Source: JAPLUA01 sp964625855 (GTDB lineage Bacteria; Verrucomicrobiota; Verrucomicrobiia; Limisphaerales; UBA8199). Taken from it: a stretch of DNA of 64,000 nucleotides. The stretch spans positions 1-64,000 of the forward strand of contig CAZVFC010000003.1 of NCBI GenBank assembly GCA_964625855.1. The letters are read 5' to 3'. This document shows, piece by piece, positions 50,678-60,493 of the stretch (position 1 is the stretch's first letter; every line of letters starts with the position of its first letter). Below the pieces are notes generated by a model, which was given only the letters and a program-made list of their open reading frames with translations, made no database searches and was not told where the DNA came from. Position numbers and translations under genes: made by a program.

Positions 50678-53365
50678 ATGAACAGAATGCGACCATTTGT
50701 TCTGTGCCGGCTACTCTGCGCTCTGGGCGTGGCGCTCAGCGTTCTCTTGATCGGATGCGCGCGCGACCGGGAACAGGCCCCCGGGGCACTCGTGTCGGCG
50801 CAACATGTCGGGCGCGTGGCGGCAAACCTCTACCAGACCGCCAGCGGTCAAATGTTGAGCCCCACAGGCCGCCAGATTGAGTTGCCGGGAATGCGTCCGC
50901 AGGCGCTCGTGCTAAGTCCGGATGGCAAACGGCTCGCGACAGCGGGCAAGAACCACACGCTGGCGCTCATTGATCCGGCAGACGGGCGCATCGTGCAGAC
51001 GGTGCCGCTCTCCACCGACCCGGCCAACAACCGCCCGGAGACCGTCACCGCTCAGATCAGCTTCACTGGGCTTGCCTTCTCGCCAGATAGCCGGCGGATC
51101 TACCTTTCGAACACCGGCGGGAATATTTGGGTGTTCCCGATTGATGCCTCGGGCCGCGCGGACAAGCCAAAAGCGTTGGCCGTGCCGGATGCCAATGTCC
51201 CGCATCAGAAGCATGAGCTTCCGACCGGGATCGCCGTTTCAGCGGACGGCAAGCGTTTATACGTCGCAGGTAACCTGAGCAACCGGCTGCATGAGATGGA
51301 TGCTGAGTCCGGAAAGGTCTTGCGCTCATGGGACACGGGAGCGGCGCCTTTTGATGTGGTGTTGGCGGGTGACAAGGCTTACGTCAGCAACCTCGGCGGT
51401 CGCCGCCCCGGGAACAGCGATCTGGCCGCCCCGGCAGGGAAAGGCACGACCGTCCGGGTGGACCCGATACGGCATATTGCCAGCGAAGGTTCAGTGACGG
51501 TTATTGACTTGGCCGGTGGAAAGGTGAAGACCGAAGTGCTGGTCGGGCTGCACGCGTCCGCGCTGGCGGTTTCTCCGGGAGGCAGATACGTCCTAGTCGC
51601 GAACAGCGGCAGCGATACGCTGAATGTGATTGAAACCGCGACAGATCGCGTCATCGAGAAGATCTGGGCGCGCCAGACTCCGGCGGACCTGTTCGGCGCG
51701 CAGCCCAATGCGCTCGCCTTTGACAGCACCGGCCGGCGCCTTTATGTGTGCAACGGCACTCAGAACGCGGTGGCGGTAGTTCAGTTCGAGCCCGAGGCTA
51801 ACGCCTCAAAGGTTGTAGGGCTGATCCCGGTCGGCTGGTTCCCCGGTGCGATTCAGTATGACGCGGGCCGCAAGACGCTCTGCGTCGCCAACATGAAGGG
51901 CATCGGCGCCACCAAGATCTTCAAGGGCGACGAGCCAGTCAAGCTGACCACCAAAGACTTCTTCGGCACGGTATCCCTGGTTCCGATGCCGACCAAGCAA
52001 CGATTATCGGCGCTCACGAAGCGTGCCTTGCGGAACATGCATTACCCCAAGCTGGCGGAGGCGCGTCGGCCGGCCCGGCCGGGTCAGCCGGCCCGGCCCG
52101 TGCCTGAGCGGGTGGGCGAGCCCAGTGTGTTCAAGCACGTGATCTACATCATCAAGGAGAACCGGTCGTACGATCAGCTCCTGGGCGATATGGCCGAGGG
52201 CAACGGGGACCCCGCCCTCTGTATCTTCGGCGAGACCAACACGCCCAATCAGCACAAGATCGCGCGCGAATTCGTTCTCCTCGACAACACGTATTGCTCC
52301 GGCGTCCAAAGCGCGGATGGACACCAATGGACCGACAGCGCGATTGCCAACGAGTATATGGAGCGCCAGATCACTTCCAACACCCCGCGCAGTTACCCGG
52401 GAGGCAAGACCGAGGACGGCGCCGACGCGTTGGCCTGGGCTTCCTCCGGGTTTATCTGGGACAACGCCCTGGCGCATGGGAAAACCTTTCGTAACTATGG
52501 CGAATGGATGCTCTCCGAGGCCGGCTGGACGGACCGCAAGCGCAAGGATCGGGTCACCTGGCTCGATTTCTGGCGGGACTTCCAGACCGGGGCCGGGGCC
52601 ATCCGGCTCCGGAGCCGGCCCGCGATCGAGTCCCTGCGGCCGCACAGCAACACCAACACCGTCGGCTGGGACTTGAAAGTGCCGGATGTGATGCGTGCGG
52701 CTGAGTTCATCCGGGAACTCCGTCAATTCGAGGTCCAGGGCGAGTTGCCCAACCTGGTGATTCTCTTTTTGCCCAATGACCACACCAGCGGCACGCGCAG
52801 TCGGTACCCCACTCCCAGTGCGCAGGTGGCCGACAACGACCTGGCCCTGGGCCTGGTGCTGGAGGCCGTCAGCCACAGCCGGTTCTGGCCGGAGACCTGC
52901 CTTTTCGCGATTGAGGACGACCCGCAGAATGGCTGGGATCACGTGAGCGGTTATCGCACTGCCTGCTTCGTCGCCAGCCCGTACACCAAACGCCAGCAGA
53001 CCATCAGCACGCAATACAACCAGACGAGCCTAATGCGAACGATGGAGTTGATCCTTGGCTTGCCGCCGATGAACCACCTGGATGCCACTGCCACGCCGAT
53101 GACCGACTGTTTTACCGAGACGGCGGACCTGACCCCGTTCACGAGCGTCCCTAACCAGGTGCCGCTCGATCAAATGAACCCCGAGGTTGGGCAGGTTCGC
53201 CATCCCGTATTGCGCCAGGACGCCCTGACCTCCAGTCGCTTGCCGTTTGAAGAGGTGGACCGTTGTCCGGAGAATGTCTTCAACCGCATTCTCTGGCGTG
53301 CCATGAGGGGGCCGGACGCGCCCTATCCCGAATGGGCGGTCAAGGCCGTCGAAGACGATGACTGA
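50678..53365 (+). CDS. Lipoprotein: YVTN-type beta-propeller plus phosphoesterase
   Basis: The ATG at 50678 gives 895 residues with a lipobox (LSVLLIGCARD); the longer open frame upstream has no signal. Residues ~45-430 form a seven-bladed-type propeller (LVLSPDGKRLATAGKNHTLA, GIAVSADGKRLYVAGNLSN, LAVSPGGRYVLVANSGSDTL). From ~480, FKHVIYIIKENRSYDQLLGD is the start of the PF04185 phosphoesterase family (phospholipase C/acid phosphatase), followed by SADGHQWTDSAIANEY, LPNDHTSGTR and FAIEDDPQNGWDHV, which hold the expected Asn, Asp and His metal ligands. It is probably anchored in an outer membrane leaflet and acts on a phosphoester; the substrate is unknown. Confidence 0.88.
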   Translation: MNRMRPFVLCRLLCALGVALSVLLIGCARDREQAPGALVSAQHVGRVAANLYQTASGQMLSPTGRQIELPGMRPQALVLSPDGKRLATAGKNHTLALIDPADGRIVQTVPLSTDPANNRPETVTAQISFTGLAFSPDSRRIYLSNTGGNIWVFPIDASGRADKPKALAVPDANVPHQKHELPTGIAVSADGKRLYVAGNLSNRLHEMDAESGKVLRSWDTGAAPFDVVLAGDKAYVSNLGGRRPGNSDLAAPAGKGTTVRVDPIRHIASEGSVTVIDLAGGKVKTEVLVGLHASALAVSPGGRYVLVANSGSDTLNVIETATDRVIEKIWARQTPADLFGAQPNALAFDSTGRRLYVCNGTQNAVAVVQFEPEANASKVVGLIPVGWFPGAIQYDAGRKTLCVANMKGIGATKIFKGDEPVKLTTKDFFGTVSLVPMPTKQRLSALTKRALRNMHYPKLAEARRPARPGQPARPVPERVGEPSVFKHVIYIIKENRSYDQLLGDMAEGNGDPALCIFGETNTPNQHKIAREFVLLDNTYCSGVQSADGHQWTDSAIANEYMERQITSNTPRSYPGGKTEDGADALAWASSGFIWDNALAHGKTFRNYGEWMLSEAGWTDRKRKDRVTWLDFWRDFQTGAGAIRLRSRPAIESLRPHSNTNTVGWDLKVPDVMRAAEFIRELRQFEVQGELPNLVILFLPNDHTSGTRSRYPTPSAQVADNDLALGLVLEAVSHSRFWPETCLFAIEDDPQNGWDHVSGYRTACFVASPYTKRQQTISTQYNQTSLMRTMELILGLPPMNHLDATATPMTDCFTETADLTPFTSVPNQVPLDQMNPEVGQVRHPVLRQDALTSSRLPFEEVDRCPENVFNRILWRAMRGPDAPYPEWAVKAVEDDD

Positions 53366-53386
53366 ATGCCGGCCACCGGCCGAGCA

Positions 53387-53689
53387 TCATGTGAGCTTCC
53401 TCCTGGGCACCACCGTCCGCCGAACCTGCCGGAACAGAAATACCGTACTTCGCCAAACCGATCGCACGGTTGGCTTCTTCGAGGTCCGAGGGCCGCTCTT
53501 GGAACTGAGCGGCAGGATGGCGCGCGCTGAGCGCAGCCAGCGCCTGGCCCAGGCAAATTCTATCGCCAGGATGGCCAGCCCAAGCGGAATAACGATGAAG
53601 GCCGGACCGGGCAGCACGAGACAAGCGAAGCCGATGACGAGCACCGTCCCCCCCAGGATGGCCACTACAACGCGTTTGACCTGTTTCAT
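53387..53689 (-). CDS. PGPGW-type small transmembrane protein
   Basis: The 100-residue product has two hydrophobic segments (VVVAILGGTVLVIGFACLVL and FIVIPLGLAILAIEFAWARR) joined by LPGPA, the hallmark of the PGPGW family, with an Arg/Lys-rich C-terminus. The role of this family is unknown. It is convergent with the phosphoesterase gene, 21 bases apart. Confidence 0.8.
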   Translation of the reverse strand: MKQVKRVVVAILGGTVLVIGFACLVLPGPAFIVIPLGLAILAIEFAWARRWLRSARAILPLSSKSGPRTSKKPTVRSVWRSTVFLFRQVRRTVVPRRKLT

Positions 53690-54121
53690 TGCAGTCCTTC
53701 CCCGCGGCGGCGTTCCCGCGCTTTAAGCAGCAACGACAGCAACCATGCCCTCCTCGTGAGCATCAGGGTCATTACTGCGTCATGGAAAGACGCTGGCTGG
53801 ACTTTCATTCGTTTATCCCCCAGTGACGATAGGGAGCGGCCACGACGAAAGGAGCGGTGTAGCGCTGGTAAAGCATTTCTCGCACGTCACCGAAGTCTGC
53901 GGTCTTACCAGGCAACCTTGCCTCCGGCATCGGCCGAAGCTGGGAAGCGCTCTGGGCGGGCGCGTCGGCGCCGCTAACCCCGTTGCCGTCAAACGACAAA
54001 TCACTGAAGGCCTTAAAAACTTGCTTATTCTTCATGCCACCAGTTTCGATGCGAATGGCGGATCAGACTAATATGATTTCTCGATTGGACTTTTCGGTTT
54101 AACCGAAAGAACCTAAGGCTT
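53690..54121. other. Intergenic stretch upstream of the LysR regulator
   Basis: About 430 bases. A 76-codon minus-strand frame (54035 to 53805, starting MKNKQVFKAFSDLSFDGNG) begins about 85 bases from the divergent LysR start. It has no recognised domain, so I do not call it. The stretch should contain the LysR promoter; TAAGG lies six bases before the GTG at 54122. Confidence 0.4.
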
Positions 54122-55021
54122 GTGGAATTCCTGAACTACCACCATTTGCGCTACTTCTGGACGGTGGCGAAGGAAGGCGGCCTGACCAAAGCCGCCCCCA
54201 AGCTGCATGTGTCGCAATCCACCATCAGCGCGCAGATTCAGGCCCTCGAGGGGGTTCTTGGTGAACAGCTCTTTCGCCGCGCTGGCCGCAATCTCGTCCT
54301 GACGGACGCCGGTCAACAGGTGTTGGGCTACGCGGAGGAGATTTTTTCGCTCGGGCAGGACTTGCTGAACTCGGTAAAGCAGCGCCCCACTTCCCGCCCC
54401 ATGCGCATCCACATCGGCGTTGCTGACTCCCTCCCTAAGTTGGTCAGCTACGAGATTGTCAAGCCGATCTTTAACCTGCCGCATCCCGTGCAAGCGGTCT
54501 GCCGCGAAGGAACAACCGAAGAACTGCTGGTTCAACTGGCCGCCTACCGCCTGGATGTCGTGCTGGCTGACGAGCCATCTCCCGGTTCCTTCCACATTAA
54601 AACCTTTAACCATCTTCTCGGCGAATGCGGTGTCACCTTCTGGGCCGTTCCGAAACTGGCCGTCACGCTGAGACGCCAGTTCCCACAATCACTGAACCAG
54701 GCGCCGGCGCTATTGCCTGCCTCCAACTGCGCGCTCCGTCGCTCCCTGGAGGAGTGGTTTCACGCTCGTGGAATTCGACCTCGGCTCGTCGCCGAGTTCG
54801 ATGACACGGCCCTGATGGCCGTTGCGGCCGCAGACGGCCTGGGCTTCATGCCCATGCCCAGCGTTGCCGACACCAAAGCCGTTGCGCAATCCGGGCTCAG
54901 CGCCGTTGGCCGCGCGCAGCAGTGCCGCCTGCAATTTTACACGATTAGCGCCGAGCGCAAGCTAACCCATCCGGCGGTCCAAGCCATTATATCTCAGGCT
55001 CGAACGACGTTGTTCGGTTGA
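54122..55021 (+). CDS. nhaR: LysR-family regulator, NhaR-like
   Basis: The GTG at 54122 gives 299 residues. The N-terminal winged helix is MEFLNYHHLRYFWTVAKEGG, LTKAAPKLHVSQSTISAQIQ, ALEGVLGEQLFRRAGRNLVL, close to NhaR, which activates the Na+/H+ antiporter gene nhaA in response to Na+. The effector domain shows MRIHIGVADSLPKLVSYEIV and LLVQLAAYRLDVVLADEPSP. No nhaA lies in the window, so the target here may differ. The divergent partner, if any, is unassigned. Confidence 0.88.
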   Translation: MEFLNYHHLRYFWTVAKEGGLTKAAPKLHVSQSTISAQIQALEGVLGEQLFRRAGRNLVLTDAGQQVLGYAEEIFSLGQDLLNSVKQRPTSRPMRIHIGVADSLPKLVSYEIVKPIFNLPHPVQAVCREGTTEELLVQLAAYRLDVVLADEPSPGSFHIKTFNHLLGECGVTFWAVPKLAVTLRRQFPQSLNQAPALLPASNCALRRSLEEWFHARGIRPRLVAEFDDTALMAVAAADGLGFMPMPSVADTKAVAQSGLSAVGRAQQCRLQFYTISAERKLTHPAVQAIISQARTTLFG

Positions 55022-55075
55022 GTGTGGGCGACCGCAAGCGCGGCGGCGTGGGGAAGGCTGGGAGTTCCGGGCAGC

Positions 55076-56185
55076 TCAGTAGAGCCGGTGGCGAAAGAGG
55101 TAGCCGGCCAAGCACAGGTTGACCAGGCCGAGCGCGGCCATTGGCCAGAACTGGTCGAGCAGCAGATGAAACGGTGTTCCTTGCAGGAAGACGCCGCGCA
55201 GGATGACCAGGAAATAGCGCAACGGATCGAGGTAGGTGAGCTGCTGCATCCAGGTCGGCATGTTGGCAATCGGCGTGGCAAAGCCCGACAGCAGGATCGA
55301 GGGCACCAGGAACAGGAAGGCGCCCAGCAACCCCTGCTGCTGGGTGACCGCCAGCGAGGAAATCATCAGGCCCGTGCCTACGGTGGAGAGTAGAAAACAA
55401 AGCAGCCCAACATACAGCGTCAACAAACTGCCGCGCAGGGGAATCTGGAACCAGAGGGTGGACAGGAGAATAATCAAGCTCGCTTCAAAGAGGCCGATGA
55501 TAAAGCCGGGGAGCGCCTTGCCGATGAGGATCTCCCCGGGCCGGAACGGGGTGACCAGGAGCTGGTCGAAGGTGCCTTGCTCGCGCTCGCGGGCGACGGA
55601 GAGCGCGGTGACCAGGGTGGTGACGACGAGGGTCAGCAGGCCGACGATGCCCGGCACTATGAACCAGCGGCTGAGCAGGTTGGGATTGAACCAGGCGCGG
55701 AACTCCAGGCTGGCCAGGGCTGCCGCGTCGCCGCTCCGCTGGCGCCAATCGGCATTGAAGGCCGCGACGATGGTGTTGACGTAACCCAACAGGATCGCCG
55801 CCGTGTTGGAGTTGCGCCCATCCACGATGATCTGCACCGGGCCAGGTCGGCCGCTCGCCAGTTCACGGCTGAACTGGGGGCCGATGTGCAGCACCAACAG
55901 CACGCGCCGGGCGTCAACTTGCGGGGTGATTTCGTCCTCGTGCGTGATGATCGCCACTTGCCGGAAATTGGGCGAGCCGGCGAACCGCGCCACGAGGTCG
56001 CGAGCCGCCTGGCCGGCGTCTTCGTTATAGACCGCAAACGGGATGCGCGTGAGATCGAAGGTGGCGGCGTAGCCGAAGACCAGCAATTGCAGGATGGGCG
56101 GCACGAAAACGACTACCCGGCTGCGCCGGTCCTTGAGCAGGGCCAGGAACTCCTTGATCATCAGGGCTCGAATTCGCCTTAGCAT
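55076..56185 (-). CDS. ABC-2 type permease (YbhR/YbhS-like), second copy
   Basis: The ATG at 56185 gives 369 residues. The layout is one N-terminal membrane segment (VVVFVPPILQLLVFGYAATF), a periplasmic region to ~170, then five segments with the ABC-2 pattern VAREREQGTFDQLLVTPFRP and LLSGFATPIANMPTWMQQLT. It starts eight bases after its paralogue and probably pairs with it as the two membrane subunits of the exporter. Relatives export drugs or other hydrophobic compounds. Confidence 0.92.
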   Translation of the reverse strand: MLRRIRALMIKEFLALLKDRRSRVVVFVPPILQLLVFGYAATFDLTRIPFAVYNEDAGQAARDLVARFAGSPNFRQVAIITHEDEITPQVDARRVLLVLHIGPQFSRELASGRPGPVQIIVDGRNSNTAAILLGYVNTIVAAFNADWRQRSGDAAALASLEFRAWFNPNLLSRWFIVPGIVGLLTLVVTTLVTALSVAREREQGTFDQLLVTPFRPGEILIGKALPGFIIGLFEASLIILLSTLWFQIPLRGSLLTLYVGLLCFLLSTVGTGLMISSLAVTQQQGLLGAFLFLVPSILLSGFATPIANMPTWMQQLTYLDPLRYFLVILRGVFLQGTPFHLLLDQFWPMAALGLVNLCLAGYLFRHRLY

Positions 56186-56192
56186 CTGTCTG

Positions 56193-57359
56193 CTATTCCA
56201 AACGTTTGCGCAGCTTGCGGCGGCTGACTCCAAGGAAGAACGCCGCCATCAACAGCAACGCCAGGGCGTTGGGCACAATGACCGACCAGACATTGCCCGC
56301 CAGGAACACGGTTTGCAGAATGGTTACGAAGTAAGACGCTGCCAGCAGGTGAGTGAGCCCCTGGACGATCCACGGCATGCTGCCGATGTCGAAGATGAAC
56401 CCCGACAGGATGAACGCCGGCAGAAAGGTGGTGATGATGGCCAATTGACCCGCGACAAACTGGTTCTTGGTCACCGTCGAGATGAGCAAGCCCATGCCCA
56501 GTGCGGCCAGCAGGAATAGCGCGGCGGCGGTGAACAGCACCCAAACCGAGCCACGGAGCGGCACGCCGAACAGCCACACACCCATGGCCACCGACAGCGA
56601 CATGCCGCCCATGCCAAGAACGAAATAGGGGACCAGCTTGCCCAGGAGCACTTCGCGCATGGTCACGGGCGTTACCAGCAAAGCCTCCATCGTGCCGCGT
56701 TCCCATTCCCGGGCCATGACCAGCGCGGTGAGCAACGCGCCGATCAGGGTCATAATGACGGCGATCAGCCCCGGTACCAGGAAGTTGCGGCTGCGCAGCT
56801 CGCTGTTGAACCAAACCCGTTGCTCAAGCTGGATCGGCGCGGAGAGCGTCTCGCCGCGGGCCAGCGCCTGACGCTGGAGCCATTTTTGCCAGACTCCCTG
56901 CACGTAGCCGAGAATGAGACGGCCGGTGTTGGCGTCCACGCCGTTGACAATGACCTGGATGGGCGCGCCGCCGGGTTGGCGCATCTGGCGCGCGAAATCC
57001 GACCGCAGGTGCACAATGGCCAACACACGCCGTTCCAGCAGCGCCTGCTCGGCCCTGCGCAGATCGCGCTCGAAGACCGGCTCGAAGTAACGCGACTGCT
57101 GGAACCCGCTCGTGAAGCTGGCGGTCTCCGGGCTGGGCGACTCGACCACCAGCGCGATGGGCACGTGTTCCGCATCCAGCGAGACGCCGTAGCCGAAGAT
57201 GAGCAGCAATACCAGCGGCAACAGAAAGGCAATCGCGAGGCTGCTCGGGTCGCGCAGGATTTGGTAGAATTCTTTGCGCAGCAGTCCGCGCAGGCGGATT
57301 CCGCCGCGCCCTCGAAGGGGCGCCGGTGAGCCGTTTTGCGGTTTGCGCTCCGGGTTCAT
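56193..57359 (-). CDS. ABC-2 type permease (YbhR/YbhS-like), first copy
   Basis: The ATG at 57359 gives 388 residues; the frame continues upstream into the palindrome and is not used. The N-terminal segment is SLAIAFLLPLVLLLIFGYGV, then the periplasmic domain and the ABC-2 core MAREWERGTMEALLVTPVTM and ILSGFIFDIGSMPWIVQGLT. It is separated from the double-ATPase gene by about 230 bases containing a 104-base palindrome. Confidence 0.92.
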   Translation of the reverse strand: MNPERKPQNGSPAPLRGRGGIRLRGLLRKEFYQILRDPSSLAIAFLLPLVLLLIFGYGVSLDAEHVPIALVVESPSPETASFTSGFQQSRYFEPVFERDLRRAEQALLERRVLAIVHLRSDFARQMRQPGGAPIQVIVNGVDANTGRLILGYVQGVWQKWLQRQALARGETLSAPIQLEQRVWFNSELRSRNFLVPGLIAVIMTLIGALLTALVMAREWERGTMEALLVTPVTMREVLLGKLVPYFVLGMGGMSLSVAMGVWLFGVPLRGSVWVLFTAAALFLLAALGMGLLISTVTKNQFVAGQLAIITTFLPAFILSGFIFDIGSMPWIVQGLTHLLAASYFVTILQTVFLAGNVWSVIVPNALALLLMAAFFLGVSRRKLRKRLE

Positions 57360-57378
57360 GGGGCTTACAGGTGAACTG

Positions 57379-57482
57379 CCGCGCGAAGCGTTTGGAGTGC
57401 GCGGAGCTTGCTCCCGCTTTCGGGCGCGCGGTACCCCTTGAAAGCGCCAGCAAGCTGGTCGCACTCCAAACGCTTCGCGCGG
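57379..57482. repeat. 104-bp imperfect palindrome inside the exporter operon
   Basis: Bases 57379-57401 are the exact reverse complement of 57460-57482 (23 bp, including GCGAAGCGTTTGGAGTGCG). Pairing continues inward with bulges: AGCTTGCT with AGCAAGCT, and GCTTT with AAAGC. The sequence would form one long hairpin. It sits between the ATPase and the first permease genes and resembles dispersed GTTTGGAGTGCG-type repeats seen in Verrucomicrobiota. Confidence 0.85.
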
Positions 57483-57588
57483 TTCGGTTGCCGCTGTGCC
57501 GCTCTGCGCCCGTCGCGTCTTAGCGGCTCATTTGCGCGATAGCCACAGCAAGACCGGCAATATGGGGACGCTCCCGACAGGAGGCAGT

Positions 57589-59397
57589 TCATAGTGGGTA
57601 TGAAATCCCCGGGATCGGCTGCTGGCCCTTCCCTTCGATCAGCCCGATGAAGGCGTCCTCCATCGTCGGGTCTGGGTGCTCAGCCGTGCGCTGCTGCTGT
57701 TTGATCTGTTCCGGCGTGCCGAGGGCGAGGATCTCGCCGTCGGCCATGATGGCCAGCCGGTCACAATACTCCGCTTCTTCCATGAAATGGGTGGTGACCA
57801 TGACGGTGACATTCTGCTCGGCCAGCGAGTTGATGTGGCCCCAGAATTCCCTGCGCGCAAGCGGGTCCACGCCGGAGGTCGGTTCGTCCAGGAACAGGAT
57901 TTCCGGCTGGTGCATCAGGGCGCAAGCCATCGCCAGCCGCTGTTTGTGTCCCAGCGGCAGGTCCAGGCTGTTCGTGTCGGCCATGGGACCGAGCTCGAAT
58001 TGGGCGAGCGCCCAGTCCATCTGCTCGCGTTGGCGGGGGCCCGACAGACCATAGGCGCTGCTGAAGAAGCGGAGGTTCTCCGCCACGCTGAGATTGCCAT
58101 ACAGCGAGAATCTCTGCGACATGTAGCCCACCCGCGCCCGGGCCACCGCGGCGGCGTGGCGCAAATCCAGGCCCGCCACGCGCAGGACGCCCTCCGTGGC
58201 AGGAAGCAATCCGCAGAGCATCCGGAACGTGGTGGACTTGCCCGCCCCGTTGGCGCCGAGCAAGCCGAAGACCTCGCCGCGCCCGACCTCAAAGGTCACA
58301 CCTTTCACGGCGTAGAAGTCGCCGAAGCGCCGTTTGACACCCCGGACTTCGATAACAGGGCCGTGCTTGGTGTTTGCGAGCGGCAGCCCGGCAGGTTGCT
58401 GCGCGCGGTGCGCGACTGCTTTGTCTGCTTGGCGTTTCCTGAGCAGGGTTACGAAGCTGTCTTCCAGTCGAGGCGGCGCGGGCTGGAGCGCCACCCCGGG
58501 CAAACCGGGCAGCAGCGTTGCGAGGTCCGGCGGGGCTTCGCTATTCATGACGAGCCGCACGCGCTCACCCTGGATCAGCGCATCCACAACCGTGTCCGCG
58601 GCGGCAAGGCGGGCCTGGACCGCGCGCTTGCGTTGGCCAGGAGCCGAAACCAGGTAAGTGCGGCCCCGGGCTTGCTCGCAAAAGTGCCGGGGCGGGCCGT
58701 GCCCTGCCAGTTCCCCCTCGTGCATCAGGAGCACCTCCTCGCAACGCTCGGCCTCATCCAGGTAGGCGGTGCTCAACAGCACCGTCATGCCTTCCTGCCG
58801 GACGAGGCGATACACAATCTGCCAAAGCTCACGGCGGGAGACCGGATCAACGCCGACCGTCGGCTCATCCAGCAACAGCAATCGAGGCGGGCGCACGAGC
58901 GTGCAGGCCAGGCCGAGTTTCTGCTTCATGCCCCCGGATAGCCGCCCGGCCAGCCGCCCGGTGAACCGCGCCAGCCCGGTCATCTGCATCAGCTCTGCGT
59001 AACGGCCTGACCGCTCCGCTTCAGGGACGCCCTGCAGATCAGCGTAGAGGTCAAGATTCTCCTGCACCGAAAGGTCCTCGTAGAGGCCAAACCGCTGCGG
59101 CATGTAGCCGACGTTTGCCTGCACCGCCAACGACTCGCGCGTGGCGTCCAAACCGAGCGTGCGAATCTGCCCTTCATCCGGCGTCAAGAGCCCTACCGCC
59201 AACCGCATCAAAGTCGTCTTGCCCGCGCCATCCGGTCCGATCAACCCCGTCACGCGGCCGGGCTGGACCGCGAGGCTGACATTGCGCAGGGCCTGGACAG
59301 TGCGCTTGGCGGCAGTGAAGTTTTTGACCACGTGCCGCACGTCCAGCACCGTCTCAGGCGAGCTATCGGCCCGCTCGGTCTTGCCGGAATCTTCCAT
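57589..59397 (-). CDS. Double ABC ATPase (YbhF-like)
   Basis: The 602-residue product has two complete ATPase domains. The first has Walker A LIGPDGAGKTTLMRLAVG, signature RLSGGMKQKLGLACTL and LLLLDEPTVGVD; the second has LLGANGAGKSTTFRMLCG, LPLGHKQRLAMACAL and ILFLDEPTSGVD. The second signature reads LPLGHKQR where LSxGxxQR is normal, a change often seen in YbhF-type proteins. Domain 1 is at ~18-230 and domain 2 at ~345-570. It serves the two permease genes downstream; the membrane fusion gene lies 12 bases upstream. Confidence 0.94.
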   Translation of the reverse strand: MEDSGKTERADSSPETVLDVRHVVKNFTAAKRTVQALRNVSLAVQPGRVTGLIGPDGAGKTTLMRLAVGLLTPDEGQIRTLGLDATRESLAVQANVGYMPQRFGLYEDLSVQENLDLYADLQGVPEAERSGRYAELMQMTGLARFTGRLAGRLSGGMKQKLGLACTLVRPPRLLLLDEPTVGVDPVSRRELWQIVYRLVRQEGMTVLLSTAYLDEAERCEEVLLMHEGELAGHGPPRHFCEQARGRTYLVSAPGQRKRAVQARLAAADTVVDALIQGERVRLVMNSEAPPDLATLLPGLPGVALQPAPPRLEDSFVTLLRKRQADKAVAHRAQQPAGLPLANTKHGPVIEVRGVKRRFGDFYAVKGVTFEVGRGEVFGLLGANGAGKSTTFRMLCGLLPATEGVLRVAGLDLRHAAAVARARVGYMSQRFSLYGNLSVAENLRFFSSAYGLSGPRQREQMDWALAQFELGPMADTNSLDLPLGHKQRLAMACALMHQPEILFLDEPTSGVDPLARREFWGHINSLAEQNVTVMVTTHFMEEAEYCDRLAIMADGEILALGTPEQIKQQQRTAEHPDPTMEDAFIGLIEGKGQQPIPGISYPL

Positions 59398-59409
59398 GCA
59401 AATCCCCCA

Positions 59410-60450
59410 TCAAGGGCTCGCGGCGGGACGAGCCTGGGGTTGGGTGGCGGAGCCTTGAGATTGATCGAGCGGCACGATCACCACGGCCGGCATGCCGAGA
59501 CGGAGCTCGCCCTGCGGATTGGGCACAAACACCCGCGCCTCGTAGACAAGTTTGGCGCGCACCTCGGTCGTCTCGACCGTCTTGGGGGTGAACTCGGCGG
59601 TGGGCGAGACGAAGCCGATCCACGCCGGGTATCGCTTTCCGGGGAAGCTGTCCGTCGTGACTTCCGCCTTCATGCCGGTTCGAATCTTCCCGAGGTCCGT
59701 CTCCGGCACATAAGCCCGCACCCAGACCGGGTCGTCCAGCGCCAGGGTGAACACCGGTTTCTGCGGCGAGGCCATGTCGCCAGGTTCCAGGATCCGGTTT
59801 CGGATGACGCCGTTAGTGGGGGCGTAGAGTTGGGCATCGGCAAGCTCCCGCCGCGCGAGCGCCAGGTCCGCTTCATGAGCCTGCAAGGTGGCTTTGGCGG
59901 CGGCGATGTCTTCCTTGCGCGGACCCAGCACCATGAGGTCGCAGGTTTCCTTGGCAGCGGCCTCGCGTGCTTTAGCGACATTCAACGCCGCCCGGGCATC
60001 ATCCTTTCGCTGCTGTGTATCCACACCCTGGGTAGTGAGGTCGGTGACCCGTTTGTAAGTCAGTTCCGCAATCTCCAGGTCGGCCCTGGCGGCTTCCAGG
60101 TCCGCCTTGGCTTTGCGCACTTCTTCGGGCCGGTTCCCCGCCTCCAGCCGGGCGACTACTTCCCGCTGCGCTTGTACCTGGGCCTGGCGGCTGGCGGCTT
60201 TGGGCTCCAGCCGTTGCGTATCCAACCGCGCCAGCAGTTGGCCGGCGTTAACCCGGTCGCCTTCCTCGGCGAGCAGCGCGGCAATGCGTTCGCTCCCGTT
60301 GAACGCGAGTTGCACCTGGCGAATATCCACATTCCCATACAGCCGGAGCCGCTGCTCGGTTGCCACCGGCTCCCGGTGCCGCCAGAACCAGATCGCGGCG
60401 GTCAGGCCCCCGGCCAGTAATACCAGGATGACTATGCGAATTCGTTTCAT
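59410..60450 (-). CDS. HlyD-family membrane fusion protein (YbhG-like)
   Basis: The ATG at 60450 gives 346 residues with the N-terminal anchor IVILVLLAGGLTAAIWFW. The biotinyl/lipoyl half VQLAFNGSERIAALLAEEGD is followed by a long Ala/Glu/Arg-rich coiled-coil hairpin (~80-200), then LYAPTNGVIRNRILEPGDMA and the beta-barrel part. It bridges the inner-membrane permeases to an outer-membrane channel. It is the first gene of the exporter unit, 43 bases after the MscS gene. Confidence 0.92.
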   Translation of the reverse strand: MKRIRIVILVLLAGGLTAAIWFWRHREPVATEQRLRLYGNVDIRQVQLAFNGSERIAALLAEEGDRVNAGQLLARLDTQRLEPKAASRQAQVQAQREVVARLEAGNRPEEVRKAKADLEAARADLEIAELTYKRVTDLTTQGVDTQQRKDDARAALNVAKAREAAAKETCDLMVLGPRKEDIAAAKATLQAHEADLALARRELADAQLYAPTNGVIRNRILEPGDMASPQKPVFTLALDDPVWVRAYVPETDLGKIRTGMKAEVTTDSFPGKRYPAWIGFVSPTAEFTPKTVETTEVRAKLVYEARVFVPNPQGELRLGMPAVVIVPLDQSQGSATQPQARPAASP

Positions 60451-60493
60451 ATTGCGATGCGAGCCCACGATCCCAATCGGAGTTAGGATCACC

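Noticed and set aside
53805..54035. 76-codon minus frame divergent from the LysR gene
   Set aside because: No domain, signal or strong ribosome site; could be real but not enough to call.
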